DNA of 64,000 nucleotides from Saccharina japonica (lineage: Eukaryota > Sar > Phaeophyceae > Laminariales > Laminariaceae), in the NCBI GenBank assembly GCA_008828725.1, contig MEHQ01004281.1, forward strand, positions 1 through 64,000. The letters run 5' to 3'. Below the pieces are notes generated by a model. It searched no databases. It saw nothing but the letters and a program-made list of their open reading frames with translations, and had not been told where the DNA came from. A program made the position numbers and the translations under genes. Numbering within the stretch: position 1 is the first letter of the stretch; the number at the start of each line of letters is the position of its first letter. Below are positions 37,401 through 47,064 of this stretch, piece after piece.

Positions 37401-40221
37401 GTTGGGTGCTGTGCTAGATGGAAGTGTTGGCTGCTGCTCATTGGCTGCCGCGCCCCGTGTTGCATTATCCTGGTGAATAGATCCAAGTCCCACGCGTAAC
37501 CTCCTGTTCTGCCGCGTGTTTTATTTATGTCTCTTTCTTGCTGTCCATCTCCGGGTTGGTCGGGGGGGGGGGGGGCTTGGAGAGCAGATTTGAGTACGCA
37601 GCGAGGGCTGGCCCCTACGACAACCAACGGGTGGAAGAGTTCGGCGCACATCACTACCCTCCCGGGGCGCCCCACCCACCACCCCACGCCGGTGGCTCCG
37701 TGAACTTCGAAGAGGCGTGGGACCGCCAAGGGTTGCCTCCGCCGCCGCCGCCGCCGATGCCTCATGGAGGAGGGGGCCCTCACGCCGCTGCCTTCCAGGT
37801 GACTTATCTAGCTTGGTTATGGGCGGAGGGTTCTGGGGGATGGGGCGGGCAGGGAGGGGCTGGAGGCTTTGCTTGGACGGGAGGGGGGGGGGCCGTAACT
37901 CAATTCGGTTCGCTTGTCTTAAGTCGTTTGACGCAATTGACCACGCATCCCTTCGAGACGCAGCACGGTTCCTACTCTAATAGAGAGTACTTCATGAGCG
38001 GCGGGGGGGGGGCGGGGGCACGGCGATCGCACTGGGCGGACGTTCAGTTTGATTTCTTCGTGCGGTGCAGATTAGTTTTTAGTTTGCTTTTCGCTGCACC
38101 CTTACCCCCATGGTTTCGGACCCAAATCGCTCTTTGGGCGGGTGGGTGTAATCAGCGGGAGAGCTCGGTGCCGTTACCGAGTTGAGATTGGCTGTCGGTG
38201 AGCTCTGCCCATGCGAGTGATGGGCGTAGGCAGCGGCCCAAAACGCTTTGTTTCTGTCTTGATGCGGCCTGCATCAATTGTCTTTTGCCTCAGGCGTCAG
38301 GTGGCGTGATCGCTTGATGTGCGTGCGTGTTTCGTGCTATTCGCTGAAGTTTGCTTGCCAATGGTGTGCGCTGTGCATGTACATGCATGCTACTGTAGAT
38401 AGATGTGCGTCGTCGGGGCCATGCTTGATTGGTGTGCGTGGTGTGGTCCCTTATCGAACCCTGCGGGGTTTTCATGTGATATGTGCGGTACTTGTGCCAC
38501 CTCTTCTATTATTATGCTTTTGCTGCGTTCTTCGTCGTACGGTAATTGTTTGATGAGCATCCTGCGCACTTGATTAAGCTGACGGGCGAAGAGGTGCCAC
38601 AGGGCAACTCGGTGAAAACTAGGCGTCTTTTGTGGGTCCTACAATATTGTCCTGGATGTTTTTGGGGAGGACGCAGCGGCGTGAAACATGATGCAGGGCA
38701 GCAGGCCATTGAGGGTTCCGTGCCTGAAGTATGTTTTAGCGGAGTTCCGCAGTGGTCATGAATCACCGTCGCGCCCCGCCCTCCCCTTGCCCCACCCACC
38801 CTGCCTGACCCTAAACCCCTTTTTATATGTCACCGTCCGGCGTGTTTCGCAGTCATTGGATGGCGTTTACGACGACGACCTTGCGGACCTTCTCCTTGCA
38901 TGGTACTACAGGTGAGCGAGCTGCCTTGTTGTCGAAGAGCTTGGTTTTTACCGGGGAGGCGGGGGAGTTGTGGTTTTTCTTTTCTTTTTATCACAAAAAT
39001 CATCCCACGCCATCATAGTTTCGCGTAGGTTGTCACCAAAAACGCGCGTGAAGTTGTAAAAATATAATTTCCCAGGTGCCAGGTATACTTCAGGGCTCGT
39101 CAAAGGACATACGACCCGACCCGCGGATCGGGTCAGGAAGTTTTTGAGATCTCATGGGCCGAGCCGGGTCGGGTTGGGTCTGGTCAGGAGGTTTAGAAAC
39201 CCTCGCGGATCGGGCCGGGTCACCTTTTCCCGACCCGACCTGACCCGTAAGGTATTACCCGCCCCGTACACAGCCCTGGTATATTGTTACCGTAAAAAGT
39301 AATCGCACACGAATTCAAAACTATTAATAGGGTGTGTCTCCGAAAGTGTGCGTCCCGTTGTAAAAAGGTCCCAGTTGTGTATGACGAGAGGTGGTGTGAT
39401 GACTTTTTATATTTTTTGGCCGTGCATTTTCCCGACGGGAGTACTCGTATGCCTCGCGCTTTGATCGCGTGAGCGGTGAATGGATGGTCTGGCTCGCGCC
39501 TCGAAAGAAAATAGAAGGCAGAAACGGTGGGTTAACACTTGACTGACTGATCCGCGTGTCATCCGTGGTGTGGAAGTTCATCGAGACGCCCCGTTTTTCT
39601 TTGCGAACGCCCAAGAGGATAAAAAAAATACCCAAGGGGTACTTCATGACGACCACGCCCCCCCGCGGCGTCGTCGAAACCATTAGTTGCAGCATCGAAA
39701 GCCCCCCCCTCCCCGCCCAGATCAATCTAGGCATTATTTCTGTTAAATATATGAATCGTCACGCACGCAATGTGGTGAGTTCCTCGGCCGACATTGCGCC
39801 CGCCCATAACTCCTGTTAGTAGTTCGAGCACAACCGCTCACCATTGCGCAACAAACGACCACCTCAGACTCAGCGCCGAACCCCCCCCCCCCCCCTCCCC
39901 CCCCCCCCGCCCGGACAACGCCGCGGTTACTACACGGGCCGTTACCGGGCGCTCCAGGACGCCCGCAACCCTCGCTACCGCAGAAACTATCCCCCAATGC
40001 CTGGACACGGCCCACCAGCGCACGGGCCACCGGCGGCGGCGCAGCACGGGGCGCCAATACCCTCCGGCGCAAACCACGCGGAAGCATGGGAACGCCAGGG
40101 CTGGCAGGGCCACCCGGCCGCCCCGGGGTTCGGGCCGTCGCCTGCGTCGAGGATGGCTCACGCCGACGCCCGCGGCGGACCGCCAACAGGCAGACGGCCT
40201 GGACCGGGGTCGGGGCCGTAG
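31421..40221 (+). CDS. SMN: SMN homologue lacking a Tudor domain
   Basis: SMN oligomers with Gemin2 assemble Sm rings on spliceosomal snRNAs. Seven exons: 31421-31504, 32123-32161, 34610-34663, 35448-35678, 37595-37798, 38853-38911, and about 39924-40221, giving 322 residues. Residues 29-55 are the Gemin2-binding helix (VEDVWDDRAILKAFDDALN). Residues 205-235 are the YG box (DDLADLLLAWYY, then SGYYTGRYRALQ) used for self-association. The middle is Gly/Pro/Gln-rich with polyproline and two copies of an EAWDRQG/EAWERQG motif (exons 5 and 7). No exon encodes a Tudor fold, so the protein resembles fission yeast Smn1 more than human SMN. Exon 1 is supported by phase and a good donor but not by homology. 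The last acceptor is not AG if the YG box is contiguous, as discussed in the findings. Confidence 0.85.
33503..34133. mobile_element. Element with 50-bp inverted ends (TTCACATTAAAC)
   Basis: The left end GT-repeat plus TTCACATTAAAC, CTCTCTACC and CGTCGACATCCAG (33503-33552) is mirrored at 34080-34133. The left 230 bp (CACACCCAGTGTCCRTGCCG, CTGTGGTCACA, GACAATGCAATGCCATA) are also found at about 44655-44890 and 45270-45400. It lies in SMN intron 2. It has no coding capacity; A-rich sequence fills 33730-33960. Confidence 0.7.
34064..34233. mobile_element. MITE copy interrupted by the preceding element's right end
   Basis: TAGTAAATAGGACCTA (34064-34079) and GGTACACACCAAAACC ... CCTATTTACTA ... 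CCCCTCGTAA (34134-34233) are the two parts of the MITE seen whole at 57031-57142. The 56 bp between them are the right inverted end of the neighbouring element, which implies a nested insertion. Confidence 0.6.
36014..36562 (-). CDS. Open frame of 182 codons in SMN intron 4, unassigned
   Basis: The middle part (QNIDPKVLAAMKKLQHRYM, TVWKPDDTAGDAANEYEPP) has balanced composition and is antisense to the host intron. I do not recognise a family. It may be a nested gene exon, a decayed element or chance. The ends of the frame look random. Confidence 0.2.
   Translation of the reverse strand: MWALKKGWLMFRQGRLPLPGIFLDHCRILPLALSRTKRRESTKAAVHPSSGPDTYVCKNKAKKTTQFVGKYQNIDPKVLAAMKKLQHRYMLLLDEHDGRVRVSGRVGKKRIPSDLSPKDHTAFTTTVWKPDDTAGDAANEYEPPQQRNLALVEVLHTPHIPPPPSIGAHHRSSSNNTYTDVS
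36606..36708. mobile_element. MITE copy 2, diverged
   Basis: The ends GCGGGGGGGACCATTATAGT and ACTATGGTCCCTCGTAAT are the family's inverted termini, while the core (AAACACCAAAAACCACGC) has diverged. It is in SMN intron 4. Confidence 0.65.
36953..37064. mobile_element. MITE copy 3
   Basis: TTACGAAGGGCCATAG with AATAGGACCAAATATTG on the left and CCTATTTACTATGG with TTCCCCGTTAC on the right. It is 112 bp and very close to copy 1 in its left half. It lies 245 bp from copy 2 in the same intron. Confidence 0.8.
37288..37395 (+). repeat. Direct repeat in SMN intron 4
   Basis: GGGTGTTTG, GCACTSGATACAT and TGTTGGG followed by CATTGCGCCC occur twice about 60 bp apart, with further partial copies at 37203-37270. 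Confidence 0.65.
39100..39265. repeat. GACCCGACCCG-rich inverted segment
   Basis: Repeats of GACCCG, GGGTCGG and GGATCGGGTC in both orientations form an imperfect stem in SMN intron 6. GCGGATCGGG occurs twice in direct orientation. Confidence 0.6.
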
Positions 40222-41004
40222 TAGACGCAAGGCATGTTTTTTTTAGGGGGGGTCAGGGTTTGGGACGTAGTAGACGTAGACGGAAGGCGTTTTTTTTTTG
40301 GGAGGGAGGGGGGGGGGATACTCCGAAGCAGCAGCAGCAGAAGCAGCAGCAGCAGTGTAGGGGTCTACGGGCGAGGAAATGATGAGGGGCGAGGCGGCGC
40401 AAAAGCCGGGATGGGGCCACTGATGGGACAGACGCGGCGTGCGCTTGTGTGTGTGTGTGTGAGCGTGCGCGTGTGTACAATAATTTCGCAACGCTTCTCT
40501 ATGCCTGCCTGCCCGCGCTGTGTGAAAACATACTACTGTTGCTGTGCTCTGCCCGCATGCAAAGGGGAGACAAGGACAGCAGCTGAAAAGCTATATACTG
40601 CTGCAGTTGCGACCGGCGTTTTTTTTGTGTAATTTTTGTTCTTGTGTTGTGTTGTGTTTCGTTTTGTTTTGTTTTTGTGTAATTTTTTCGCGTCGTTTCT
40701 TTGAACCAGCATCGCTTAGTCGTTTTTATTTTCTGTTTTTTTATTATTTATTATGTGATCGGAACGAAGGCAGACCTTCGCGTGTTCCTCGCTTTAGAGC
40801 GCGGCAGCAGTACCATGCTTACCATGCTACTCAAGCGCTGGGTACAACAGCAGTGCCGGTTTCGCTGCCGATCGACACCCGCGCGAGGTTCCGCAGCATC
40901 ATGGGCGAAAAAAACAAATCAGCCCCGTCAAAGAGCCAATATTTTTGAAGGCCTTAAGCCAACGACCTCCCTCCCTCCCTCCCTCCCCTGGGCGTTACAC
41001 TCCA
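40222..41004. other. Intergenic region between convergent SMN and LeuD genes
   Basis: It contains G-rich 3' sequence, a CAGCAGCAG tract (40328-40356), a GT microsatellite (40443-40463), T/G-rich low-complexity DNA (40617-40700) and a CCCT repeat (40969-40989). No gene is seen. Confidence 0.6.
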
Positions 41005-44000
41005 CTACTCGAGCTTGTTGATCATGCCCGTCTGGATGGCGTAGGGGAACAAGCCGCCCGCCTTGATCACCGGCCCGGCGTCGCCAAGGGGGGTAAGGGG
41101 GTACTCCTTGCCTGATTTTCAGGGAGCAAGAAGAGAGGGGCCATCACATTATAGAGAGAGCAAGAGGGCATCGGGCGCAGCAGAGGCATACATTATAGAC
41201 AAGACGTCATCGGTGATGGTGATGGAACACTGGCAGGCGTTTATATTTCGGGGAGTACAGGTTAAAGTTTAACCGTTTTGGTGCAGTTCCCGTACATGGG
41301 GCTATTTATAACGCGACAAGAACTAGGACAATTTGGACAAAAGCTTGTTGCGACGGGGGGGGGGGGGGGGGGGGGGGGGGGGGCGCAGCAGCTATAATAT
41401 ATCGTGCCGGTATATGATATAGACTCGTTATTGTGGCCCTTCACGCTACGGGGCGTTGTTATGGAAATGGCGTGCATCGCCGTTCGTTTCTTAGAGCGGC
41501 GCAACCACGATATATATAATGGCAAAACTCCTGCCAAGGCAAGACCCGATGGGCGCCAAATCTTAATTTTTATCCCCTTCAGACCTACCTACGTTTGGGG
41601 GACACACCACTTGGAAGTGGTGTGGGTTATTTTGCTGTAATACAAGGAGGCAGTTCCAGCACGTTCCGTGGCCACCGCCCCCTCTCTCTAATCTATCTAC
41701 CGTCGCTCTTACATTTCTGGCGCAAACATCCTGCCTCTCGGATTCGAAAGGACAACGGGTCGATTCACGCACCAGTAAAAAAAAAGTCAGGCTAAACGAG
41801 GCAGCGGAACAGATATGATCCATAGATCCGTTGGAAGTTTTTTTTTTTTCCTCACCGGAAGCGTGGTTGGTCAAAGTATCCGTGTCCAGATCCACGGTGA
41901 TTTCGTCCCCTGTGTTGATGATGTCCACAAGCCGCTCTTGGCACTCGTACGGGTAAAGCTGCTCAAATCGAGCAAAAGTATGGAGAGCGGCACCACATGA
42001 GGCGAGAGGCAAGGTGACGACGATGATGTTACTCACGTTAGCTCATCTCCCTGCATCAAAATAAAGCCCGTGGTGCTACATATAACAAACAAAAACAAAA
42101 AAAAAACATCCCCATTAGGCAAGAAATAAAAGTACGGTTGGTAGATCGTAGCCTACTGGGGTGCTGTCGGGGAACGACAAAAGCCCCAACACAGAAAACA
42201 GGAAAAGCACAGCAGTATGTTTTCGTACCATCGACTATTTCCCGTCAAGACGCCGCCCACACTGTAAAACAAAAGAAGAAAAAGGGTACCCTGGTAGTTC
42301 CTAACGAAAGCAACACATAATCATTAAAGATTCGTGACATTCGTATTACCGGTATACCTATTATACAATAGCGTGATGTCACGTTTTGAAAAAAAAACAC
42401 GATCTTTTTGGCACGACTCGTGACATCGATTTTTATTTTTATCTTCATTTTGTTGAGCTGATTTCGGGATACATATATATCACGCTTCGCGAAAATGTCA
42501 CGATTTTGCGTCCTAATTCGGGAATGTTTCGTGTTGTTCGTTCGAAACCACAACCACCAACAACACCAGTGCTCGTTCGCGGCTTGCGTAACTTGCAGGG
42601 CGTTTTTCGGGGGGGGGTTCAAAGGTCGAGAGGGGGGAGTTTCTCCATGCGCGTTCACCTCTCCCGTGGCGATGGAATTCCGGAAGAAGATTCTTGCGTA
42701 CGACTCCGCCACCACAACCCGGGCCCCGGCCGCCCCCATGGCGATCGGTGCGTGCTGCACGGAGTTCGACAGTGAAGGCGGCGGGAAAAATGGGCGGGGG
42801 GGGTCGAGGCAAGCGTGAGAGCGAGATAAGAAGCAAGCCGCGAGAGTGCGAGATGTGAGGTGAGCCGTAAAGGCTTGATGACGAAACCGACGGATGAGAC
42901 ACTGAAAGTCGAGCACAAGTGTATGGGAACACTGCTGAGTAGGGCTATCGCCTCCTCTGCAGCGCACAGCTGTGAACCGCTACATGCTCACGTATGTAGA
43001 GGGCGTTGCAATTGCTCCACATGGTGTGATCAACCCCTGTCGTGGTTTTGACATGTGCCACCATCACACAATTTAGGGGGGGGGGGGGTGTACTCGATAT
43101 TCATGCATGGCCGTAGTCGTATGACCATAGACCCTCGCAGCCCTACAACGGCGGGACGGAGACTTCCCGGTTTTCATCGAGCAGGCAGGCATTGCTAGGG
43201 GGGGGGTGGGGGTGTACTCATGTCGTGCACGGCCGTAGTCAACGCTGTGTATCCTGCAACAGCGCGACACCATCCAGAAACGAAAAAAAGGCAACAACGT
43301 TGTGGATGCAGCAGGTTGGAAACGTCAAGCAGGAGTTCGTGGTCTACCGGTGAGGAAATCAGACGAAAAAAAAAAGGAAGGGCACCGATCTTCGGGTGGG
43401 TCACCTCTCGCGACGACCCGCAGCCGAAGTTGTCCCCAGCGATCATGATGGGGTACTTGGTCTTCATCGAGCCCTCCTCCACTGCAAACACGAGTTATAT
43501 AACAAAAGCACCAAAAGCCGCGACAAAGAGGAGCAGGCGAGCGTCATCGTGCCGTCAGATGTTTCTTTGCGCAGCAGTCTCATCCCTCCCAGCCGATATG
43601 AACCCCACGGATAGCAGCTGGGCTGCGTACGGGAAGCCTTGAGCCTCCACAATGACGGCGGCTTATCCCTGGTGCTGACAAAACTGCAAGCAATCATTGC
43701 AACACACGCTTCACCCCCCCCCCGTCGCCCTCGCCGCTGACACACAAAAACAACCGCAGCTGCAGCCGAAACGTGTCTTTGCGGGCAGAGAAAAACGCCC
43801 AGCGGTAAACAAAGGTAAAGTGCCTGTATTCCGGCACATTTCACACTGAAGCCCGACAACGCTCGTCTGCGTAATGGTTTAGCCAGCGAAGGGGTGCTTG
43901 CGCGTTCCGCGCGGCACACACACACAACTATATGCACACCGCAGCAACATGCACACGGGCACGCACGCTTCCGCGGCAGTACAGCGCAGCACGGCACAGT

Positions 44001-46885
44001 GTTGTGTTTGTGGGTGTGTGATCCTCACCGTAGCGTGTCTTGTATACGCTAGGCAGTCCGATCATCGCGTACGACCCCAGCTTCTCGTACTCGTCCGCCT
44101 GCAGGAGAGGGGGGGGGGGGCGGGAAAGGGTAGAGAGAGAGGGCGGCAGGGAGGCAAGGAGGGAGGGAGCGACGCAAGGGAGGGGGGGAATGACTCAAGG
44201 CTCCAGGATTTGAAGGGGGAGGGGGTGGGGGTTGGCACGTCAAGGTCCAGCGAACACCGTTGGACCACTGCTATACTGCTGTCGTCGACGCCCGAAACCG
44301 ACCCGACGCGAGCACACACAACAGCAGTACCGGCACTGGCAGTAGTAGCATGGGCCAACGAGGAGGGGATGTCAAAATGACACCGCCACAGCAGTGCCCA
44401 CCCGTCCGAGCAGATCAACGCTCGACGGACTGCCACGCGCCGTACGGTTGTCGCCCTCCGGGAGAACGTATCATATACGCAACAGACGGGCAAATACTTG
44501 CTGGTGCCGTGTATCTGCTGTCTGTACGAATCCGTTATGTGTACGTATATTATATTGTTACCCCATGGCAGGTCAATAAACATGTACTGCTGTTGTACGA
44601 CAGGTCTCGACGCGTATTATTGTCCATACGTACACGAAGTGCGTGTGCGTTCTTCACATTAAACCCGTTCTTTCTACGACATCCAGCACACCCAGTGTCC
44701 ATGCCGATTCTTCATCCTAGAGATATATAATCTCTTGTGGTAAAAAAAAACACGACACAGAGAATACTTCATTGTATATACACGCAGTAAGGAGTAGACA
44801 ACGCAATGCCATACTGAGTACCGGTATGTCATAGTACTGGATACGAAACACTCAATATACGCTCGGCAGCAATCCAGATACATGTGAGAGAAAAAAAAAA
44901 CGAAAGACAACACTAAACATATCCCTGGTATCTACGTTGGTCGAGGAACGGAACAAATGCTGTTGAGCTGTTGAAAGGGGTACGTGTATACTCTACTACT
45001 TGAAGGGCAGGACGACTACTTGCTGCTGGGCCCGCGCGTTACACGTGATTCGGTTTTGCTGTCTCGATTGTTTTCTGGAGTTGCATCACCGTGTGATAGT
45101 TTTTGTAAGGTGAGACTCTCGGTACTTTCCGCCCAAGGCCGTAGTACAGGCAGTGCTCGTTTTAACACTCCCACAGCACTATATACGAGCAACGCCGCCT
45201 TTACAATCGACGGATCCTTGACGGGCGTGTGCAAGGAAGGGGGTATTGTTGTTGTTGTTGTTGTTGTCTTCACATTAAACCCGTTCTTTCTACTAACCAC
45301 ATCAGTACACCCAGTGCCTGTCCTGATTCCCAATCCTAGAGAGATACAAATTCTGTGGTCACAGACTGTGAAACAGAGAAAAACCAAAAAAAAATAAACG
45401 CAAATTAATGGGTAAAGCAAGTGAGATGCGTAACGTATCGGGTACGAGAACACAGCGACACGAGCCGAACAAAAAAATAAGAACAAAAAAGACAAAATAA
45501 AACAAGTTCATATATATATACATGCGTAATCAGTTTCCTTCTCGCTGTTGGTGGTGCACATGTCCGAACGCACGGGCGGGGATGGGGATGCATGTTTCTT
45601 CTGTGCTGGGAATGGCTTTGTCACTACTAAAATGCATACTACTACTGCTGGTGCTGTGCAGCGCCAGCAGTCACTGGGGCATGCAATCAACAGCAGAAGT
45701 CGACGCAAACGAACCACAACCAGAACGAGTGCGCGTACATACTGCTGTAGTACGTGTCGTATGCCTTGACACCAGGTATGTCAAGTATAAAACGCCACCT
45801 GGGACGAATTTCCGAGCGGAGTTTCTCGACGATGGGGAAGGTGCAAACACCGAGCGATGCGTCTATGGAAAAATCTCGACGAGACCTCTTTCGAAAGCCA
45901 CCATTCATTGTCGTTGTGTGTGCCCTCCTGGGTTCAGATGAACTGGGCTCGGGAATTCGTCCCGTGCGTGTTACATTGGCGGTGCAGCGTCCGGAGTCCG
46001 TACAGCAGTACAGGACACCTCGTAGTCTATATTTTTAAGAACAAACAGGAAAGCTGGCCCAGGCTGGATTTCTTATTCAAGAGAGGGTGCTTTCTACACC
46101 AATATCATATCAAGATAATCACTCTCGAATTTCTTGTTTTCCTCCAAAAAATAGCCTGGCTTTCTTATTATTTAGGTGTCCTGTACCCGTATGTAATCGT
46201 AGTACGTGTCATATTACGTCACCCGCCGAAAAAGCGGGCAGTAGCAGCAGTATACCGGTATGTACGCTCGTACACCCGTACGCACATTCGAATAAAAAAC
46301 TCCACCGAAGAGACATGTGCTGTGGCGTGTTGCAAGTTGCAAACCGACCAGAGGCGAAGGGCAACGATAGGCCAACGGCTCGACAACCCACCTTAGACGG
46401 CACGAGAGTCAAGTACTCGGCCGGGATGATCTGGTCGGTGTCGATGTTGTCCTTCACCACGAAGCAAGCCCCCGTGTACTTGGTCGGCCTGGCCCTGTTT
46501 TTCGGCATCTCCTTCTCGCGAGGGTCCATGTCGCCAGACGCGGCCGCCTGGCGTGCCACGCTGGACTGAGCAGCCACCGATAAAAGATGTACATTGATTG
46601 GTGCAGAACATGTTAGGCGACACATAGGATGGCCAGGGAGCTGAGTTAGGAGGTGCGAGCTCTGGTGGGTACCAGTGGGAAGGATGCTAGAGAAGGAGCT
46701 GGCAGATCTACGGTTGTTGTTGGCCAGAACGAACTTTTGTGACCCAACAACAAAAATCAAGCGGTTTGCACCTGGCAAGCGGGTCGTGATGCGGCAGTTC
46801 CTGCCACAGAAACAGGCAGGACGAACGCTCCTGCTCTGGATGTCACCGACGCCACCATCGTTAGCGCCACAGCAAAGCCCAACAT
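41005..46885 (-). CDS. leuD: 3-Isopropylmalate dehydratase small subunit, plastid
   Basis: With the large subunit this aconitase-family enzyme interconverts 2- and 3-isopropylmalate in leucine synthesis. Seven exons: 46772-46885, 46392-46565, 44029-44098, 43405-43481, 42659-42754, 41856-41958, 41005-41111; all joins are in frame, giving 246 residues. Residues 1-38 form a bipartite plastid presequence with a hydrophobic core and a GAFVLP motif. The mature part shows DNIDTDQIIPAEYL, DEYEKLGSYAMIGLP, TKYPIMIAGDNFGCGSSRE (flexible loop with active-site residues), HAPIAMGAAGARVVVAESYA and RIFFRNSIATGE, and ends with PLGDAGPVIKAGG. The length matches bacterial and plant small subunits. The large subunit is not in the window. 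It diverges from the unknown plastid protein gene, 179 bp away. Confidence 0.94.
41355..41383 (+). repeat. Run of 29 G in LeuD intron 6
   Basis: Uninterrupted mono-G tract followed by CGCAGCAG; potential G-quadruplex. Confidence 0.9.
43075..43245 (+). repeat. Two adjacent poly-G plus box repeats in LeuD intron 4
   Basis: The first copy (43075-43192) has a G-run, the intact box TACTCGATATTCATGC...CATAG and the downstream CCCTCGCA...GGCGGGACGGAG segment also found at 1567-1620. A second, shorter copy (43199-43240) follows directly. Confidence 0.8.
44655..44890 (+). repeat. Copy of the TTCACATTAAAC repeat, LeuD intron 2
   Basis: TTCTTCACATTAAACCCG, CATCCAGCACACCCAGTGTC, GACAACGCAATGCCATA and a final GTGAGAGAAAAAAAAAACG align with 33515-33740. 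The copy is about 235 bp and ends in an A-rich tail. There is no matching inverted right end here. Confidence 0.75.
45268..45400 (+). repeat. Second copy of the TTCACATTAAAC repeat in LeuD intron 2
   Basis: CTTCACATTAAACCCG, ACACCCAGTGCCTGTCC and TTCTGTGGTCACAGACTGTG align with the copies at 33515 and 44655. It breaks off into an A-rich stretch. It lies about 600 bp from the previous copy in the same orientation. Confidence 0.7.
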
Positions 46886-47064
46886 CGTGCAAGCAGTCTC
46901 TTTATCTCTGTGTTATGGCTGAAACTAAGCTGTACCGTGTCGCCGAAGTTTTCGAGGCCCCAGTGTAGACACGCCGCAATCATGTTGTGGAACTCCATTT
47001 TTCTGCGCTGACATATTTTAGCTGACATCCTCGCAAGCAGCAGATACCAGCACCCGTTCCCACC
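46886..47064. promoter_or_regulatory. Divergent upstream region of leuD and the unknown plastid protein gene
   Basis: There are 179 bp between two start codons of plastid-directed proteins, a likely shared or back-to-back promoter. No TATA box is evident. Confidence 0.45.

Noticed and set aside
39556-39819. Plus-strand frame in SMN intron 6 as an extra SMN exon
   Set aside because: It shows no SMN-like motif, and the YG box requires the flanking exons to be joined directly.
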